64,000 bases of DNA from Bizionia saleffrena (lineage in GTDB: Bacteria > Bacteroidota > Bacteroidia > Flavobacteriales > Flavobacteriaceae). The translations under genes and the position numbers were made by a program. Under the pieces are notes generated by a model. That model was not told the origin of the DNA and searched no databases. It worked only from the letters and a program-made list of their open reading frames with translations. Shown here piece after piece: positions 1 to 6,868 of the stretch (the first letter of the stretch is position 1; every line of letters starts with the position of its first letter). The stretch is from NCBI RefSeq assembly GCF_008086175.1, contig NZ_VSKM01000005.1, positions 227,937 through 291,936 on the forward strand. Reading direction: 5' to 3'.

Positions 1-1359
1 ATGGAAGTTTTAGCCGAGAAAGTACCAGCAGAGCCCTTATTACTATTCATTGCAGGTGCTATTATGGTACTTACGCTGTGGTTGTCTAAAAAAGCAAGAA
101 CGGTTGCCGAAACCGAAATTAGTTTATCAAGACAAGGGGAAGGCACAGAGAAATTTCAGCCCAACTTACTATCTAGAATTGTAGTGAGAGGTACACAGGG
201 TATTGGTTATGGTTTAAATTTGATGATTCCAAAATCAGTGCAGGATAAAATTGATTTAAAATTTGAAAAGCCAGTTATTACCGTAGCCAAAAATAAAGAA
301 TATGAGTTACCTGCTTTCGATGCAATTAGAGCGTCTGTAAACTTAATGGTGGCTGGCGTATTAATTTCTATAGCAACGTCTTATAAACTACCTTTATCTA
401 CCACCTACGTTACTTTTATGGTAGCGATGGGTACGTCTTTAGCCGATAGAGCGTGGGGAAGCGAAAGCGCAGTGTATCGCGTTGCCGGTGTATTAAACGT
501 TATTGGGGGGTGGTTCTTTACCGCCTTTAGTGCCTTTACAGCGGCAGCTATTTTAGCGGCGTTAATAAGCTGGAATGAAGTGATGATACCAATATTATTG
601 TTATTGGCAGTCTTGCTTTTAGCAAGAAACTACATCTCACATAAAAAATCGAGTTCGGCTACTAAAGCGGAAGACAGCTTAACCAAAGCAGAAAGCAGTT
701 CGGTGCAAGGTGTTATTCACGAAAGTGCAAAAAATATTGCGAATGTATTAAAGCGTGGTAATAAAATTTATACCAATGCTATTGAAGGCTTAGCAAAACA
801 AGACCTGTCATCTCTTAAAAAGAATAAAAAACAAGTTAATAAGCTGTCGGATGAAATAGATGATTTAAGAGATAATATTTTCTACTTCATTAAAAACTTA
901 GACGATTCTAGTGTTGGGGCCAGTAACTTTTATATTAATATCTTAGGCTATTTACAAGATGTTACCCAGTCGTTAGAATACATTTCTAAAGTGAGTCATA
1001 AACACATCAATAACAATCATAAAAAGCTAAAATTTAGTCAGATTAAAGAATTGAAAGAAATTGATGGACAATTAGAAGTGCTATTCAGAGAAACTAAAGA
1101 TGCTTTCGATACGCATTCCTTTTATAAGATTGGAAGTATTTTAGCGAATAAAGCAGAGTTGTACGATTTGGTAAAAGAGAAAATACAGAAACAAGTAGAG
1201 CGTACACGTTCTGAAGAATCAAGTCCTAAAAACACAACATTATACTTTAGTTTGTTATTAGAAACTAAAGATTTATTAAATGCTTTAATGAATTTATTAG
1301 AAGAATATTACAATTCTTTCGATAGTAATATAGAGCCAGCAAAAGTAGGCGAAGAGTAG
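1..1359 (+). CDS. Inorganic phosphate transporter, PiT family (5' part probably outside window)
   Basis: The residues up to about 210 are hydrophobic transmembrane segments of PiT type, including a stretch around residues 120-150 (LPLSTTYVTF, MGTSLADRAWG) that matches the second conserved PiT repeat. This family couples phosphate uptake to a cation gradient across the inner membrane. After the membrane part comes a long charged tail (about 215-445) predicted to be helical and resembling the PhoU-like tails of Bacteroidota PiT proteins. Family members in this phylum are much longer than 452 aa, and the reading frame is open from base 1. The ATG at position 1 is therefore probably an internal Met and the gene is cut by the window edge. 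An intrinsic terminator follows closely. Confidence 0.85.
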   Translation: MEVLAEKVPAEPLLLFIAGAIMVLTLWLSKKARTVAETEISLSRQGEGTEKFQPNLLSRIVVRGTQGIGYGLNLMIPKSVQDKIDLKFEKPVITVAKNKEYELPAFDAIRASVNLMVAGVLISIATSYKLPLSTTYVTFMVAMGTSLADRAWGSESAVYRVAGVLNVIGGWFFTAFSAFTAAAILAALISWNEVMIPILLLLAVLLLARNYISHKKSSSATKAEDSLTKAESSSVQGVIHESAKNIANVLKRGNKIYTNAIEGLAKQDLSSLKKNKKQVNKLSDEIDDLRDNIFYFIKNLDDSSVGASNFYINILGYLQDVTQSLEYISKVSHKHINNNHKKLKFSQIKELKEIDGQLEVLFRETKDAFDTHSFYKIGSILANKAELYDLVKEKIQKQVERTRSEESSPKNTTLYFSLLLETKDLLNALMNLLEEYYNSFDSNIEPAKVGEE

Positions 1360-1383
1360 ACTTATTGTTTAATACTAGAAAAA

Positions 1384-1412
1384 AAGGCTTCCTGTTTAGG
1401 AAGCCTTTTTTT
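1384..1412 (+). terminator. Intrinsic terminator after PiT gene
   Basis: A perfect 9-bp stem (1384-1392 with 1399-1407), a 6-base loop and a T run to 1412. It sits 25 bases after the PiT stop codon. Confidence 0.9.
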
Positions 1413-1499
1413 GTTAAAATTATTATAAAACTAGGGTACAAGACGTCTGTAACATTTCTAGGCTCGTATCTACACTAAATATAAAACCTAAATTTAGAT

Positions 1500-2324
1500 A
1501 TGAAGAAAGCGTCAATTTTATTACTGTTTGTAGTTGTATTAAGCTCATGTGTTTCAAAAAAGAAATACGTGGCCCTACAACAAGAAAACGGAGAAATTAA
1601 AAGTGAGTTAACAAAAGTAAGAGTAGAAAACGAAGATTTAGAAGCGAAATTTGGTATCATTCAAATGAGAGTGGACGAATACAATAGCAAGATAACCGAG
1701 TTAAAAGAGGATAACGATGTAAAATTTGATGCTGTTGGAGATGTGGCTGTGATATCTAACGTCACCAAAAGAAAAATGAGAGAAACCTTAAAAAAGGTAG
1801 ATCCAAGTCTTTTAAACGACGCTAAAACCTTACAAGATTCTATGAATTTAGCGGTGTCTTATAACTTGAGAAAGAATTTAGATACCAGCGATTTAAATGA
1901 AGACGACGATATTTCTATTAGTATTGATGAAACTGTTGTTATGATTTCTATTTCAGATAAATTATTGTTTAATACTGGGAGTTACCGCGTAAGTAACAAA
2001 GCGAACAACATTTTACAAAAATTAGCCGATGTAATAAACTCTGAGCCAAGCTTAGAGGTTATGGTAGAAGGACACACAGATGCAAGATCTATTAGTACGC
2101 CACAGATTGCAGATAACTGGGATTTAAGCGTGCTACGTGCTACGTCTGTAGTAAGAAAATTACAAAACCAATACAATGTTGCGCCAGAAAAATTAATAGC
2201 AGCGGGAAGAAGTAGTTATAAGCCGTTATTTGAAAATGACTCAAACGATAACAGGTCTAAGAACAGAAGAACTCGTGTTGTTATTCTTCCAAATATCAAT
2301 AAGTTTTTTGCCTTAATGGAGTAA
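1500..2324 (+). CDS. OmpA-family peptidoglycan-binding lipoprotein
   Basis: The N-terminus is a lipoprotein signal ending in LSSC, with Cys17 as the predicted lipidated residue. Residues about 22-80 are a heptad-rich coiled coil. The C-terminal half (about 150-270) is an OmpA/MotB domain with the typical VEGHTDARS motif, the NWDLSVLRA helix and the closing RRTRVVIL segment. Such proteins hold the outer membrane to peptidoglycan. The gene stands alone between two terminators, so it is probably monocistronic. It ends convergent to the small minus-strand gene at 2401-2496, and the two appear to share the hairpin at 2353-2390. Confidence 0.92.
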   Translation: MKKASILLLFVVVLSSCVSKKKYVALQQENGEIKSELTKVRVENEDLEAKFGIIQMRVDEYNSKITELKEDNDVKFDAVGDVAVISNVTKRKMRETLKKVDPSLLNDAKTLQDSMNLAVSYNLRKNLDTSDLNEDDDISISIDETVVMISISDKLLFNTGSYRVSNKANNILQKLADVINSEPSLEVMVEGHTDARSISTPQIADNWDLSVLRATSVVRKLQNQYNVAPEKLIAAGRSSYKPLFENDSNDNRSKNRRTRVVILPNINKFFALME

Positions 2325-2352
2325 GAAGAGACAAGAACAGCAGTATATTTTT

Positions 2353-2390
2353 AAAAAAGTGTAGTCATTTAACAGGGCTACACTTTTTTT
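2353..2390. terminator. Bidirectional intrinsic terminator
   Basis: A 12-bp stem (2353-2364 with 2378-2389) has A runs on its left and T runs on its right, so it can stop transcription both from the OmpA gene and, on the other strand, from the small gene at 2401-2496. Confidence 0.85.
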
Positions 2391-2400
2391 ATATAAGATC

Positions 2401-2496
2401 TTAAAAGATAAGTGTAAAAATATTAATGATAATAACAACTGTAGCGAATATCATGATACCGAGAATAAACCATTTGTTTGTTTCCATATTTTCCAT
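2401..2496 (-). CDS. 31-aa single-pass membrane peptide
   Basis: This minus-strand reading frame encodes 31 residues: a short polar start (MENMETNKW) followed by an almost wholly hydrophobic segment (FILGIMIFATVVIIINIF and on), compatible with one membrane span. An internal Met4 could also be the start. Context supports it as a real gene: about 90 bases upstream is one of four copies of a conserved promoter-like module (2579-2640), and directly downstream is a bidirectional terminator. I do not recognise the family. No Shine-Dalgarno sequence is seen, which is normal for this phylum. It could act as a small membrane effector or toxin-like peptide, but nothing in the sequence decides this. Confidence 0.5.
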   Translation of the reverse strand: MENMETNKWFILGIMIFATVVIIINIFTLIF

Positions 2497-2578
2497 AATA
2501 AAAAGTTTTAAAGTGAAAACTCATTTTTAAATTTAGAGTTTACTTTAATTTAAAACCTAAGTAATTGAGGTCTTGTAG

Positions 2579-2640
2579 ATTAATAGCATTACAAAAATAC
2601 TAAAAGTAATAGTTCTTTACAATACGAGTAATTACGTAAA
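2579..2640 (-). promoter_or_regulatory. 62-bp promoter/operator module, copy 1
   Basis: Most diverged of four equal-length copies. Read on the minus strand it has TTTACGTAATTAC at its upstream end and TGCTATTAAT at its downstream end, with a weaker -7-like element between. It precedes the 31-aa peptide gene rather than a compact terminated transcript. Confidence 0.6.
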
Positions 2641-2668
2641 ACTCTGGTTCTTAATAAGTTTTAGTTGT

Positions 2669-2731
2669 AAAAGGCTAAAGCTGATACGCGCTAGAGCTTT
2701 TTATGTTGGTTATTGAAATAGTGATTAATAG
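2669..2731 (-). ncRNA. Candidate small RNA C of tandem array
   Basis: Predicted transcript starting a few bases downstream of the -7-like element of module copy 2. It would be about 60 nt and contains no ATG-initiated frame of note. Its terminator is weaker than in the two sister units: a 6-bp stem AAAGCT/AGCTTT and a short T run about three bases later. Ends are inferred from alignment with the sister units. Confidence 0.4.
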
Positions 2732-2785
2732 CACTATAAATGTAAGTTCTTTAAGTCTTAAATGAAATACGTACAACTACTTAAT
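2724..2785 (-). promoter_or_regulatory. 62-bp promoter/operator module, copy 2
   Basis: On the minus strand: TAGTTGTACGTATTTCAT, then about 19 variable bases, then TTACATTTATAGTGCTATTAAT. TACATTTA resembles the Bacteroidota -7 element TAnnTTTG, and the paired TACGTA-like half sites lie upstream of it, where an activator would bind. Confidence 0.65.
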
Positions 2786-2796
2786 CTGTAGAACAT

Positions 2797-2868
2797 AAAA
2801 AAGCCCTGTAGTGAAACACTGCAGAGCTCTGTTGGGTTATTTATTCTTTCAATACTGTTGATTAATAG
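2797..2868 (-). ncRNA. Candidate small RNA B of tandem array
   Basis: A predicted transcript of about 70 nt from module copy 3. It ends in a strong intrinsic terminator: a 12-position stem with one mismatch (2802-2813 with 2817-2828), a three-base loop and six Ts. There is no start codon in it. The combination of a conserved promoter module, a short unconserved body and a terminator is what a small RNA gene looks like. Confidence 0.6.
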
Positions 2869-2922
2869 CACAGTAAAGGTATACTCTTTTTTGCTAAAAT
2901 GAAATACGTAGAACTACGTAAA
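2861..2922 (-). promoter_or_regulatory. 62-bp promoter/operator module, copy 3
   Basis: On the minus strand: TACGTAGTTCTACGTATTTC (two TACGTA half sites), about 20 variable bases, then a TATACCTTTACTG -7-like region and GCTATTAAT. The length is exactly that of copies 2 and 4. Confidence 0.65.
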
Positions 2923-2949
2923 TTTTGTTTTGGGGTGAAGAATAAAAGC

Positions 2950-3023
2950 AAAAAAAAACTCCGCAACACTAGAATAGAATTGCAGAGGATTAGTTGATTT
3001 TTCCCTAAAAAAACCATTAATAG
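2950..3023 (-). ncRNA. Candidate small RNA A of tandem array
   Basis: A predicted transcript of about 74 nt from module copy 4, the unit nearest the response regulator gene. It ends in a clear intrinsic terminator: an 8-bp stem (2959-2966 with 2980-2987, one G-T pair) and nine Ts at 2950-2958. A 50-codon frame starting inside it runs through the terminator into the next promoter module, so I treat the RNA as non-coding. Confidence 0.6.
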
Positions 3024-3077
3024 CACTGTAAATGTATGGTGAATTTATAAGATATGAAATACGTATAATTACGTAAT
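3016..3077 (-). promoter_or_regulatory. 62-bp promoter/operator module, copy 4
   Basis: On the minus strand: TACGTAATTATACGTATTTC, a variable 20-base stretch, then TACATTTACAGTGCTATTAAT. The TACGTA-N4-TACGTA arrangement is an inverted repeat of the kind bound by dimeric NarL/LuxR-type regulators, and such a regulator is encoded immediately upstream. Confidence 0.65.
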
Positions 3078-3105
3078 ATAAAGAAACACCTTACTAAGAT
3101 GTTGC

Positions 3106-3747
3106 TTATACGGTCTCTAAAAGTTCTTTGTTTAGGGTAGACCAGATCATTAAAGCATTGTGAGATTTTTGGAGTTTCAGTTTTTTAACAATGTTACTTC
3201 TATGTTTTTCAACCGTTCTCACCGAACAGTTTAAATGTTCTGCAATTTCATTACTCGACAGACTGGACGATAGTAGCTTCACAATTTTTAATTCAGATTT
3301 TGTAAGAAGTGCAATTAGACTCTTATCGGTGTATGTTATTTTGGAATTAAGATACGAGGCAATTTCTTCACTAAAATAAGGTTCGCCACGCTTAGTATGC
3401 TCTATACACGTTTCAATCTCTTCAATAGCAAACTCTTTTAAGATATAGCCGTAAACGTTATATTCCTTTGCTTTATCGTACAAGTGCTCTTCATTATCAA
3501 AAGTAATCAGTATCACTTTTGTTCTTAAATTGTTTTTCTTACACTCGTAAGCCACTTCCAAACCTGTTAAGTAAGGCATTCGTATGTCTAAAATGGCAAT
3601 ATCGGGATCGTGCTTTACTATTAAATTATAGGCGGTTCTACCATCTTCAGCTTTACCCAAAATAGTATAGCCTTTAGAAGATATAAAGTCGCTTAAACCT
3701 CTTAACATTAAGGGGTGGTCGTCTGCAATTACAATAGTAGCACTCAT
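3106..3747 (-). CDS. NarL/FixJ-type response regulator (no cognate kinase nearby)
   Basis: This 213-aa protein has a receiver domain at about 3-120 with the acidic pair D9/D10, phosphoacceptor D54 (AILDIRMP) and the conserved Lys in YILKEF. A LuxR-type helix-turn-helix follows at about 143-205 (LTKSELKIVKLL, then NCSVRTVEKHRSNI). It should bind DNA as a dimer after phosphorylation. It is the last gene of the PKD-CHAT-aspartic protease run, 49 bases after the protease gene, and no histidine kinase is adjacent. Four copies of a module with TACGTA inverted repeats lie directly downstream, so I infer that it regulates them. That link is positional only. Confidence 0.9.
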   Translation of the reverse strand: MSATIVIADDHPLMLRGLSDFISSKGYTILGKAEDGRTAYNLIVKHDPDIAILDIRMPYLTGLEVAYECKKNNLRTKVILITFDNEEHLYDKAKEYNVYGYILKEFAIEEIETCIEHTKRGEPYFSEEIASYLNSKITYTDKSLIALLTKSELKIVKLLSSSLSSNEIAEHLNCSVRTVEKHRSNIVKKLKLQKSHNALMIWSTLNKELLETV

Positions 3748-3796
3748 AAGGGAAGTTAGTAGTTAGTAGCGTATACTTATAAAAGTAAGAAAATTA

Positions 3797-4249
3797 TTAT
3801 GCTTTTTTAGGTTTTAGATATAAGTATTTTTTGTCATAATCGATAATAGCTTTGGCTTTGTTTAAAATATCGGCGCCAATAATTCCGTTTACAGCTTGTG
3901 CATTATGAGTGGTTAATGCGGTGTTTACATGCACCAAATCGAATAAGATTAAAGTCACTTTCTCCGTCTCCCATTTACCTATTTTAATCGTATTTTTTTT
4001 CGATATTCTAGTGAGCATATTTGTAGCGCCGGCACCTGCAGCTTTTACATCTGATGCTTTTACTTTTAATTTAAAAAGCGTAGCATCCTCAAAGCCTATA
4101 CAGCTACTCGATGCGCCAGTGTCTAGAATAAAAAGCCCTTTAACACCGTTAATAGAGGCTTTTATTTCAAAATGATTCGTTTGAGTAAGTCTTAATTTTG
4201 TTTTTGTATATCCTTTATTAAGAAGAAATTCTTTGAGATCGTTTTTCAT
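3797..4249 (-). CDS. Retropepsin-like aspartic protease
   Basis: A 150-aa protein with the active-site motif DTGAS at residues 43-47 and, near the C-terminus, the Gly-rich segment GIIGADIL followed by a predicted strand, as in single-domain retropepsin-like proteases that work as homodimers. No signal peptide or membrane span is visible, so it is probably cytoplasmic. Its start codon lies inside the 3' end of the CHAT gene (32-base overlap in another frame), which suggests translational coupling. The next gene in the operon is the response regulator. The substrate is unknown; partners in the CHAT operon are obvious candidates (inference). Confidence 0.85.
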   Translation of the reverse strand: MKNDLKEFLLNKGYTKTKLRLTQTNHFEIKASINGVKGLFILDTGASSSCIGFEDATLFKLKVKASDVKAAGAGATNMLTRISKKNTIKIGKWETEKVTLILFDLVHVNTALTTHNAQAVNGIIGADILNKAKAIIDYDKKYLYLKPKKA

Positions 4250-6824
4250 ACCATTGCTTAAATAAACGCAGTAAAAGTACTACAAACAGAATTGAAATAA
4301 TAGTAATAACACCATAATTTATGTTATTATCTCGAAGCGGTTCTATGCTGCCATAAAATACGAAAGCGCTCCAGTAATAAGGCGATTTTTTTATATTACT
4401 GATGTTTTTATCCTCTAAATAAGCAATTTTTGAACGGTGATTTGCGTGAGAAGCCGAACTAGTTTTTCCATAATCATTATAAAATAATTCCATAATTTTC
4501 GCCGTTGAAGCATCGCTAATTTGCCATAGTGAAAACAATATAGTCTCCGCGCCAGCATAATTAAATCCTCTTGCCAAGCTCATAGGACCTTCACCCTTAG
4601 TCAATTTGCCAATACCCGTTTCGCAAGCGCTTAAAACGACTAATTTTGGCGAAATGTTTAACGCGTATAGTTCGTTTAGGTATAGGGTTTCATCTGAAAA
4701 CTCAATATGAGCGGGCACAATAAAATCGCCACTACTAGCGTGGGTGGAAAGATGTAAAATATTATACTGAGAGGCGTAATCTAAAAAACTTTGTTTTGTT
4801 GCCGAATGGTACATTAAAAATTTAGCATCTACCTCTTGCTCTATGCTTTTAGCCTCATTAATCGTGTATTTTAACGCGTTGGTAGTGCCTTCAAATACAG
4901 GGAATACACCGAGTAAATGATCTCCCGATTCGTGCTTTTTGTTTTTTAAAAAAAAGTAAGCACTCGAATTATAAACGATAGTGTGTTGCCTTACCATAAA
5001 TGGCATTTTGCTATAATTAGATGTTTCTGTATGTTTTGTGAGTAAGGCTTCAAAAGGAATAAAATTAAGTAAGCCGTCGGGAATAATAACGATATTTTTA
5101 TTATGCTGAAGGGGGGCTAATTGAAGCCTTTTGTACACTGAAAATGCTTGAGCACGATAGTCTGAAACATCATTATTTATAGCCGATGCATCGTTAAATA
5201 AAGTAATAAACCCCCGTAGGGATTCCTTTGTTTTATTATTTAAATTAATAGCGTTTAGAGTTGTGGTGTTATCCGTGAATATAAACTGATAGATGTTTTC
5301 TTTACCATAAAAATAAGCGACTAAAGCCGCGTCATCTACCAAAAGTCTTTGTTTTAAAACAGGAATGTTAATACGGTCATTGACTGAAAAATTATAACGC
5401 GTTTGAATTATTTTTTGAGCTGTTCTCAATGCAATATTAATACTGTTTAAAGAGTCTCTAACTTCTGAAAGGTTTTCTGTCTGCGTTCGCTGATAAGGCG
5501 TTCTAATAAGCCGGTTTGTTAATTGCTCTTGTGTTTTTAATAGCCATTGTTCTTCAATTAATAAAGTATCGCTAGGGTGTGCTTTTAGCAACTCTTTTTT
5601 CGAGTGATTTTCTTTTAATATAGACGCTTTACTGTTTTCGGCATATTGAAAAGCGCGTGTGGTATAACTTGTATTTGCGCTTTTAGATTCAAGCTGATAT
5701 AATAAAGCGATACATTTTTCACTACGTATTCTATTGGCCGCTATTTCTACCATATTGGCCTCTTGCGACGTAATCTGGGCATTGAGTAAATTAGAAACAT
5801 AAAAACTCAAATCGTAATATTGCAATGCCATTTCAGGGGTGTCTTGTAAGGCGGCTAAGGCATCGAAGATTTCAATAAAGGTGTTTTCTGGATACAGGTG
5901 GTTTGTTTTTGGGAGGCTGTTCTTGTCGTATTTAGGAAGTAAAAGGGATACCCCTAGTTGTAAGGCGTTTTTAGCTTCTTCATTTTGGTTTAATAAAGTG
6001 TATAGCTTTGCTTCCTCGTGTTTTAATTTCGCTAGTTCTCGAGCTGAAGTTAAATCGTTCTGCCAATAGTGCATTGAAGATTTAAAGAGGTATAGTGCCG
6101 TTTCGTAATCTTTGTGCTGCATAGCAGTAGTATAGGCTACTTGCTCATTTTTAAAATGGAAACCTATATTAGAGGCTTTGTTTTTAGAGGTGCCAATAGC
6201 TGTTTTGTTTCCTTTTAAAGTTATACTGCTATTCGCTTTAATTTGTTTAAGTCTTTGATATTCTCGTGAGTTTGGTGCCGCGATTTTCAATCCGTTATTA
6301 GCGACTTCTATGGCTAAAGTGTGTTTACCTAGTTTTTGATATAAGTTGGCCAAATTTACCGCGCCAATAGCTTGTTGCTGTGTATTATTTTGCTTTTTGG
6401 CTAATGCGATATAATATTTAATCGTGTTTTCAGCATTGGTGTAATTATTTGTTTTGTGATATAATACGCCCAAATTAATTAAGCAATTCTCGATGATATC
6501 GTATTGAAAAATAGTATTTATTTTTTCCTTTTTATACAAGCTCCAAGCGTCTTCGTAAGTAGAAATAGCCGATTGATAACTTTGGTTTTGTTCTAGGTAA
6601 TAGGCTTTATTAATGAGAAGGTTAACAAAGGCTAGATAATCGTCTTTAGACTGTAATTCAGCTTCAAAAGCACTAATTTCAACGTTTAAAGTTGCTAAGG
6701 CTTCCGTAGTTTGTTGCGTGTTAAAAACTGCAGTAGCGCTATAAATGCGATCTTCTATCGTCTGAGAATAGAGACTTCCGCTAATGATAAAATAGAAAAC
6801 AAGTAAGAGGGACTTCATCAGCAA
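4218..6824 (-). CDS. Exported TPR-CHAT domain protease-like protein with C-terminal membrane anchor
   Basis: This 868-aa protein begins with a signal peptide (LLLVFYFIISGSLYS). Tetratricopeptide-like helical repeats fill about residues 25-440. The CHAT domain (caspase/separase-related cysteine peptidase fold) occupies about 540-825, with the expected catalytic pair: His695 in HLSTHA and Cys734 in LSACETG. One transmembrane segment lies at about 838-858, followed by a short basic tail. The peptidase domain is therefore predicted to be in the periplasm, tethered to the inner membrane. It follows the PKD protein gene by 44 bases and overlaps the aspartic protease gene. Both catalytic residues are present, so activity is plausible; the target and activating signal are unknown. 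Confidence 0.9.
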   Translation of the reverse strand: MLMKSLLLVFYFIISGSLYSQTIEDRIYSATAVFNTQQTTEALATLNVEISAFEAELQSKDDYLAFVNLLINKAYYLEQNQSYQSAISTYEDAWSLYKKEKINTIFQYDIIENCLINLGVLYHKTNNYTNAENTIKYYIALAKKQNNTQQQAIGAVNLANLYQKLGKHTLAIEVANNGLKIAAPNSREYQRLKQIKANSSITLKGNKTAIGTSKNKASNIGFHFKNEQVAYTTAMQHKDYETALYLFKSSMHYWQNDLTSARELAKLKHEEAKLYTLLNQNEEAKNALQLGVSLLLPKYDKNSLPKTNHLYPENTFIEIFDALAALQDTPEMALQYYDLSFYVSNLLNAQITSQEANMVEIAANRIRSEKCIALLYQLESKSANTSYTTRAFQYAENSKASILKENHSKKELLKAHPSDTLLIEEQWLLKTQEQLTNRLIRTPYQRTQTENLSEVRDSLNSINIALRTAQKIIQTRYNFSVNDRINIPVLKQRLLVDDAALVAYFYGKENIYQFIFTDNTTTLNAINLNNKTKESLRGFITLFNDASAINNDVSDYRAQAFSVYKRLQLAPLQHNKNIVIIPDGLLNFIPFEALLTKHTETSNYSKMPFMVRQHTIVYNSSAYFFLKNKKHESGDHLLGVFPVFEGTTNALKYTINEAKSIEQEVDAKFLMYHSATKQSFLDYASQYNILHLSTHASSGDFIVPAHIEFSDETLYLNELYALNISPKLVVLSACETGIGKLTKGEGPMSLARGFNYAGAETILFSLWQISDASTAKIMELFYNDYGKTSSASHANHRSKIAYLEDKNISNIKKSPYYWSAFVFYGSIEPLRDNNINYGVITIISILFVVLLLRLFKQWYEKRSQRISS

Positions 6825-6868
6825 AAGGGTTTTGGTATTTTATTTAGGCAGGAGAATGGATTCTAATA

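Noticed and set aside
2860..3022. 50-codon minus-strand frame starting in small RNA A
   Set aside because: It passes through the intrinsic terminator and the next promoter module, so it cannot be a normal gene of this array.
2579..3077. CRISPR-like reading of the four equal repeats
   Set aside because: Repeats are 62 bp, imperfect, with 137-155 bp period and terminators between; no cas genes in the window.
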